NCBI RefSeq assembly: GCF_030159855.1
Contig: NZ_BSNG01000001.1
Coordinates: forward strand, 186,001 to 250,000
Origin: Devosia yakushimensis
GTDB lineage: Bacteria; Pseudomonadota; Alphaproteobacteria; Rhizobiales; Devosiaceae
DNA length: 64,000 nt
Reading direction: 5' to 3'
A program made the translations under genes and the position numbers. The notes under the pieces are model-generated. The model was not told the origin of the DNA. It worked only from the letters and a program-made list of their open reading frames with translations, and ran no database searches. Below are positions 61,129 to 64,000 of the stretch, in pieces (position 1 is the stretch's first letter; each line of letters begins with the position of its first letter).

Positions 61129-61731
61129 TCATTCCGGGGCGGTCCAATGGGTGACGAGATCAGCCAGATCGGGGCGGGGGCGGTCGGCGGGGATATCGGT
61201 GGGGGTGCCGATATGGACGATGCCAGCAATGTGTTCGTGGGGGGCGAGGCCATAGATATCAGCGGCGCCGCGGCTTTCGGCGGCCCAGCCGGTGAGGAGG
61301 ATCGCGCCATAGCCGCTGGCGTGGGCGGCGTTGAGCAGGTTCATGGCGACAGCGCCGGCGGAGAGCTCCTGTTCGCGCAGGGCGATCTTGGCGTCGGGCG
61401 CGGGGCTGGAGACGATGAGGATGACGAGCGGCGCATAGGTGAAAACGCGGGTCATGATGCCAGCGAATTTTTCGAGGCGCTCGGGCGGCATATCTTGTTT
61501 TTCAAGGCGATAGACGGCGGAGAGGCGCTGGCCGACCTGGTGGCGGGCAGCGCCGGAGAAAATGATGAAACGCCAGGGCGTGAGCGCGCCGTGATCGGGG
61601 ACGCGAGTGGCGATGGTGAGGATGCGGGCCAGTTCCGCCTCGCTCGGCGCGGGGTCAGCCAATTGGCTGGTTGGCACCGAGCGACGGGTTTCGAGCAGGC
61701 GGAGAGCCGCTTCGTTGGGGGAAAGGGTCAT
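61129..61731 (-). CDS. Nitroreductase-family protein
   Basis: A 200-residue FMN enzyme of the YdjA/RutE-like group: ETRRSVPTSQLADPAPSE, RVPDHGALTPWRFIIF and GYGAILLTGWAAESRGAADI. The ATG at 61731 overlaps the stop of the sugar permease by 4 bases, so it is translated as part of the sugar-transport operon, an uncommon pairing. Substrate unknown. Confidence 0.9.
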   Translation of the reverse strand: MTLSPNEAALRLLETRRSVPTSQLADPAPSEAELARILTIATRVPDHGALTPWRFIIFSGAARHQVGQRLSAVYRLEKQDMPPERLEKFAGIMTRVFTYAPLVILIVSSPAPDAKIALREQELSAGAVAMNLLNAAHASGYGAILLTGWAAESRGAADIYGLAPHEHIAGIVHIGTPTDIPADRPRPDLADLVTHWTAPE

Positions 61732-62696
61732 CGGCTGCGCAGGCGCTTGGTGAGGGAGCTGGCGGAGACGGCGAGGATGATGATGCCGCCGACCAGGATT
61801 TGCCTGACATAGCTATCGACGCTCATTTGCGTCAGGCCGTTGTCGAGTACGCCCAGGATGAGCACGCCGACAATGGTATAAAGAATGCGCGGCTCGCCGT
61901 GTTCGCTGAGGGTCGAGCCGAGGAACACGCCGGCAATGGCGTTGAGCATGAGGCTGGAGCCCTGGGTGGGATTGGCCGAGGCGACGCGGCTGGCATACAT
62001 GATGCCGGCGAGGGCCGCCGTGCTGCCGGTGAGGGCGAAGGCGATGAGCTTGAGTTTGCGCACAGCAACGCCGCTTAAATGGGCGGCTTCGCTATTGCCG
62101 CCAATGGCATAGAGGCGGCGGCCGAACGTGGTTTGCTCGAGCAATACCCAGGCCAAAACGACCACGGCGAGAGCCAGGAGGGTGAGGTTTGGGATGCTGA
62201 CGGCGACGCCGCCCCAATCGCCTAAAGGTATGCCGCCACGAGCGAATTGGGAAAAATCCTCGGGGATGGCGCGGCCCGAAATGGTCTTGCCGCCGCTGAC
62301 GACGAAGGCAGCGCCGGAGAACATGGTGAGGGTGGCAAGGGTGGCGACAAAGGGCAGGATGCCGATGAAGCTGATCAGCGCGCCATTGATGGCGCCGCCC
62401 ACCAGACCGACCAGCAAAGCCAGGGAAACCGCGGCCCAGACGGGAATTCCGAGGGTGAACAGGATGGCGACGACAATGCCGGCAAGGCTGGCCATGGAGC
62501 CGACGCTGAGGTCGAAATCACCCATCACCATGACGATGGTCATGCCGGCGGCGACCACGATGAGCATGGACAATTGCTGGGAGATATTGAGCCAGTTGCG
62601 GGCGGTCATGAAGGTGTCGGGCAGGTTGGCCCAGAAGAAAATCAGGATCGCAGCGAAGCCGATAAGCGTGCCGTAACGGCGGAGAAATGTTAACAC
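61728..62696 (-). CDS. Ribose-type sugar ABC permease (RbsC family)
   Basis: The 322-residue product has 8-10 helices and the BPD_transp_2 motifs GDFDLSVGSMASLAGIVVA, GALISFIGILPFVATLATL, ALTGSTAALAGIMYASR. The start is GTG 62696, seven bases after AAGGG and four bases past the ATPase stop. An in-frame ATG further up would overlap the ATPase gene. Confidence 0.92.
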   Translation of the reverse strand: MLTFLRRYGTLIGFAAILIFFWANLPDTFMTARNWLNISQQLSMLIVVAAGMTIVMVMGDFDLSVGSMASLAGIVVAILFTLGIPVWAAVSLALLVGLVGGAINGALISFIGILPFVATLATLTMFSGAAFVVSGGKTISGRAIPEDFSQFARGGIPLGDWGGVAVSIPNLTLLALAVVVLAWVLLEQTTFGRRLYAIGGNSEAAHLSGVAVRKLKLIAFALTGSTAALAGIMYASRVASANPTQGSSLMLNAIAGVFLGSTLSEHGEPRILYTIVGVLILGVLDNGLTQMSVDSYVRQILVGGIIILAVSASSLTKRLRSR

Positions 62697-62700
62697 ACTG

Positions 62701-64000
62701 TTACCCTTGAGCGCGACCATAGATGACATTGAGTAGCGTTTCTTCACTCAGGCCAGCTGCCTCGAGCGTATCGGTGATGACGCCATCGCGCAGCACGGCG
62801 ATGCGGTCGGCCATGCCGAGCAATTCGGGCAGGTCGGACGAGACCAGAATGACCGCCATGCCGCGGGCGGCCATTTCGCGGATCACGGTATAGATATCGA
62901 ATTTGGCGCCGACATCGACGCCGCGGGTGGGTTCGTCCAGCAGCAGCAGGCGCGGATTGCCGACCAGAGCTTTGGCGAAGACCACCTTCTGCTGGTTGCC
63001 GCCGCTGAGTTCGCTGGCGCGCTGATTGGGGCCGGCGGATTTGAGGCGGACGAGCTGGCCGTTTTCCTCGGTGAGGCGACGTTCGCGGCGGGGCGTGAGG
63101 AGAGTGCCCCAGCGGCTTTGGGCCTTGAGGTGGGGCAGCGTGGTGTTTTCGAAAATTGGGCGGGAGAGGATCAGCCCCTCAGAGCGCCGCTCGCGCGGGA
63201 TATAGGCAATGCCGGCGCGCCAGGCATCGGCGGGGCTGCGCGGACGATAGGGCTGGTTGGCCAGGGTCATGGCGCCGCCGGCGGGGGCGAGGTCACCGAA
63301 CAGGGTGCGCAGCACTTCGCGCTGGCCGGCATTGGCTATGCCAGCCAGGCCAAGGATTTCGCCGGCGCGGACGGACAGGGAGAGTGGGGCGCGGCCGCGA
63401 ATGGTGAGGTTGGTGGCGGTGAAGACGGCGTGATCTTGCGGCGGGGTGAGCTGGCTTGGATAGGCTTCCTCGACGCGGCGGCCGATCATCAGGGCGATCA
63501 GATCGTCATGGGTGATATCAGCGATTTTGCCGGTGTCGATGCTGGTGCCGTCGCGGATGACGGTGGCCTTGTCGCAAATGGCCATGATCTCGTCGAGGCG
63601 ATGGGAGACGTAAAGCACCGAGGCGCCCTGGAGGCGCAGTTCGCGCAGTACCGTGAAGAGGCGTTCGGATTCCTCACTGGTGAGGGCGGCGGTGGGCTCG
63701 TCCAGCACATAGAGGCGGGCGGGGGCGCCGGCCTCGCCGACAAAGGCGCTGGAAATGCGCACCAGCATCTGATCGCCCAGGGTCAGCGTGCCCAGCTTCT
63801 GGCGGGGATCGATATGGGTAATACCGAGTTTGAGCAGGGTTTGCTGCGCGGCGGTGTTGAGCTTTTTCCAATCGACGAAGAGGCCTCCGCGGCGCGGATA
63901 GGCGCGGCCCATGAAGATGTTTTCGGCCACGGACAGGGCCGGGACGACGTTGAATTCCTGGTGGATGAAGCGCAGGCCGAGGCGATGGGCCTGGTGGGCG
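62701..64000 (-). CDS. Ribose-type sugar ABC ATPase (RbsA/MglA family), N-terminus cut by window edge
   Basis: 433 codons are visible, open to the window end, starting inside the first ATPase domain (RFIHQEFNVVPALSVAENIF covers its Q-loop). Its signature is degenerate (LTLGDQM), with an insertion before Walker B (FVGEAGAPARLYVLDEPTAAL). The second half has the usual weak Walker A (GIANAGQREV) and a full signature SGGNQQKVVFAKAL with LLLLDEPTRGVD. Two-domain sugar ATPases are about 500 residues, so roughly 70-80 are missing. Confidence 0.92.
   Translation of the reverse strand, partial: AHQAHRLGLRFIHQEFNVVPALSVAENIFMGRAYPRRGGLFVDWKKLNTAAQQTLLKLGITHIDPRQKLGTLTLGDQMLVRISSAFVGEAGAPARLYVLDEPTAALTSEESERLFTVLRELRLQGASVLYVSHRLDEIMAICDKATVIRDGTSIDTGKIADITHDDLIALMIGRRVEEAYPSQLTPPQDHAVFTATNLTIRGRAPLSLSVRAGEILGLAGIANAGQREVLRTLFGDLAPAGGAMTLANQPYRPRSPADAWRAGIAYIPRERRSEGLILSRPIFENTTLPHLKAQSRWGTLLTPRRERRLTEENGQLVRLKSAGPNQRASELSGGNQQKVVFAKALVGNPRLLLLDEPTRGVDVGAKFDIYTVIREMAARGMAVILVSSDLPELLGMADRIAVLRDGVITDTLEAAGLSEETLLNVIYGRAQG

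Overview
GC-rich chromosomal window with the gene set of a motile alphaproteobacterium of the order Hyphomicrobiales. The mix of FlbD/SciP flagellar control, FecCD siderophore uptake, PQQ dehydrogenase, gentisate catabolism and many ABC importers fits a Devosia-like soil organism. That assignment is inference from gene content and sequence flavour. I see no rRNA, insertion sequence, phage or CRISPR array. There is one tRNA gene (tRNA-Met).

Layout. (1) 1-8.4 kb: flagellar block. fliF-fliG-fliH-fliN-flbD and fliK-flgD are all on the minus strand, with sciP (an inhibitor of CtrA-activated transcription) and a GST between them. A perfect sigma-54 -24/-12 element precedes fliK and a near-consensus CtrA box precedes fliF, matching the CtrA -> flbD/sigma-54 -> late flagellar gene hierarchy. 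(2) 8.6-18.6 kb: mnmA, a hygromycin phosphotransferase-like kinase, an exported PAP2 phosphatase with autotransporter-type strand repeats, an ECF sigma factor coupled to a VWA membrane protein, a ring-cleaving dioxygenase, tRNA-Met and an orphan membrane protein. (3) 18.5-28 kb: an AraC regulator divergent from a fosmidomycin-resistance-type MFS pump, a GFA protein, then a siderophore uptake block (AraC regulator, TonB receptor, binding protein, two FecCD permeases) with no ATPase gene.

(4) 28-31.6 kb: MarR-controlled gentisate pathway (dioxygenase, unknown protein, fumarylpyruvate hydrolase, maleylpyruvate isomerase) running directly into a GH3 glycosidase. (5) 31.6-48.3 kb: a locus apparently built to import and strip sulfated glycosides. 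It has a family-5 binding protein, LysR regulator, permease, fused permease-ATPase, ATPase, two formylglycine sulfatases, a GH3 beta-glucosidase, the formylglycine-generating enzyme that activates the sulfatases, a TauE/SafE exporter and its TIGR02186-type partner. Neither the sulfatases nor the glycosidases have signal peptides, so processing should be intracellular after uptake.

(6) 48.3-54.8 kb: glycosyltransferase, flippase, GMC oxidoreductase (surface polysaccharide), a secreted Cys/Gly-rich protein, a KGG/plasmid-stabilisation-like stress protein behind EcfG-like promoters, and a catalytically dead site-2-protease-like membrane protein. (7) 54.8-61.1 kb: PQQ alcohol-dehydrogenase block (cytochrome c, PQQ dehydrogenase, MoxJ-like binding protein, PedC-type ABC exporter, second binding protein). 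(8) 61.1-64 kb: nitroreductase and ribose-type ABC permease and ATPase, the last cut by the window end.

The strongest leads are the sulfated-glycoside locus and the unusual PQQ dehydrogenase with its repeat-tailed cytochrome.
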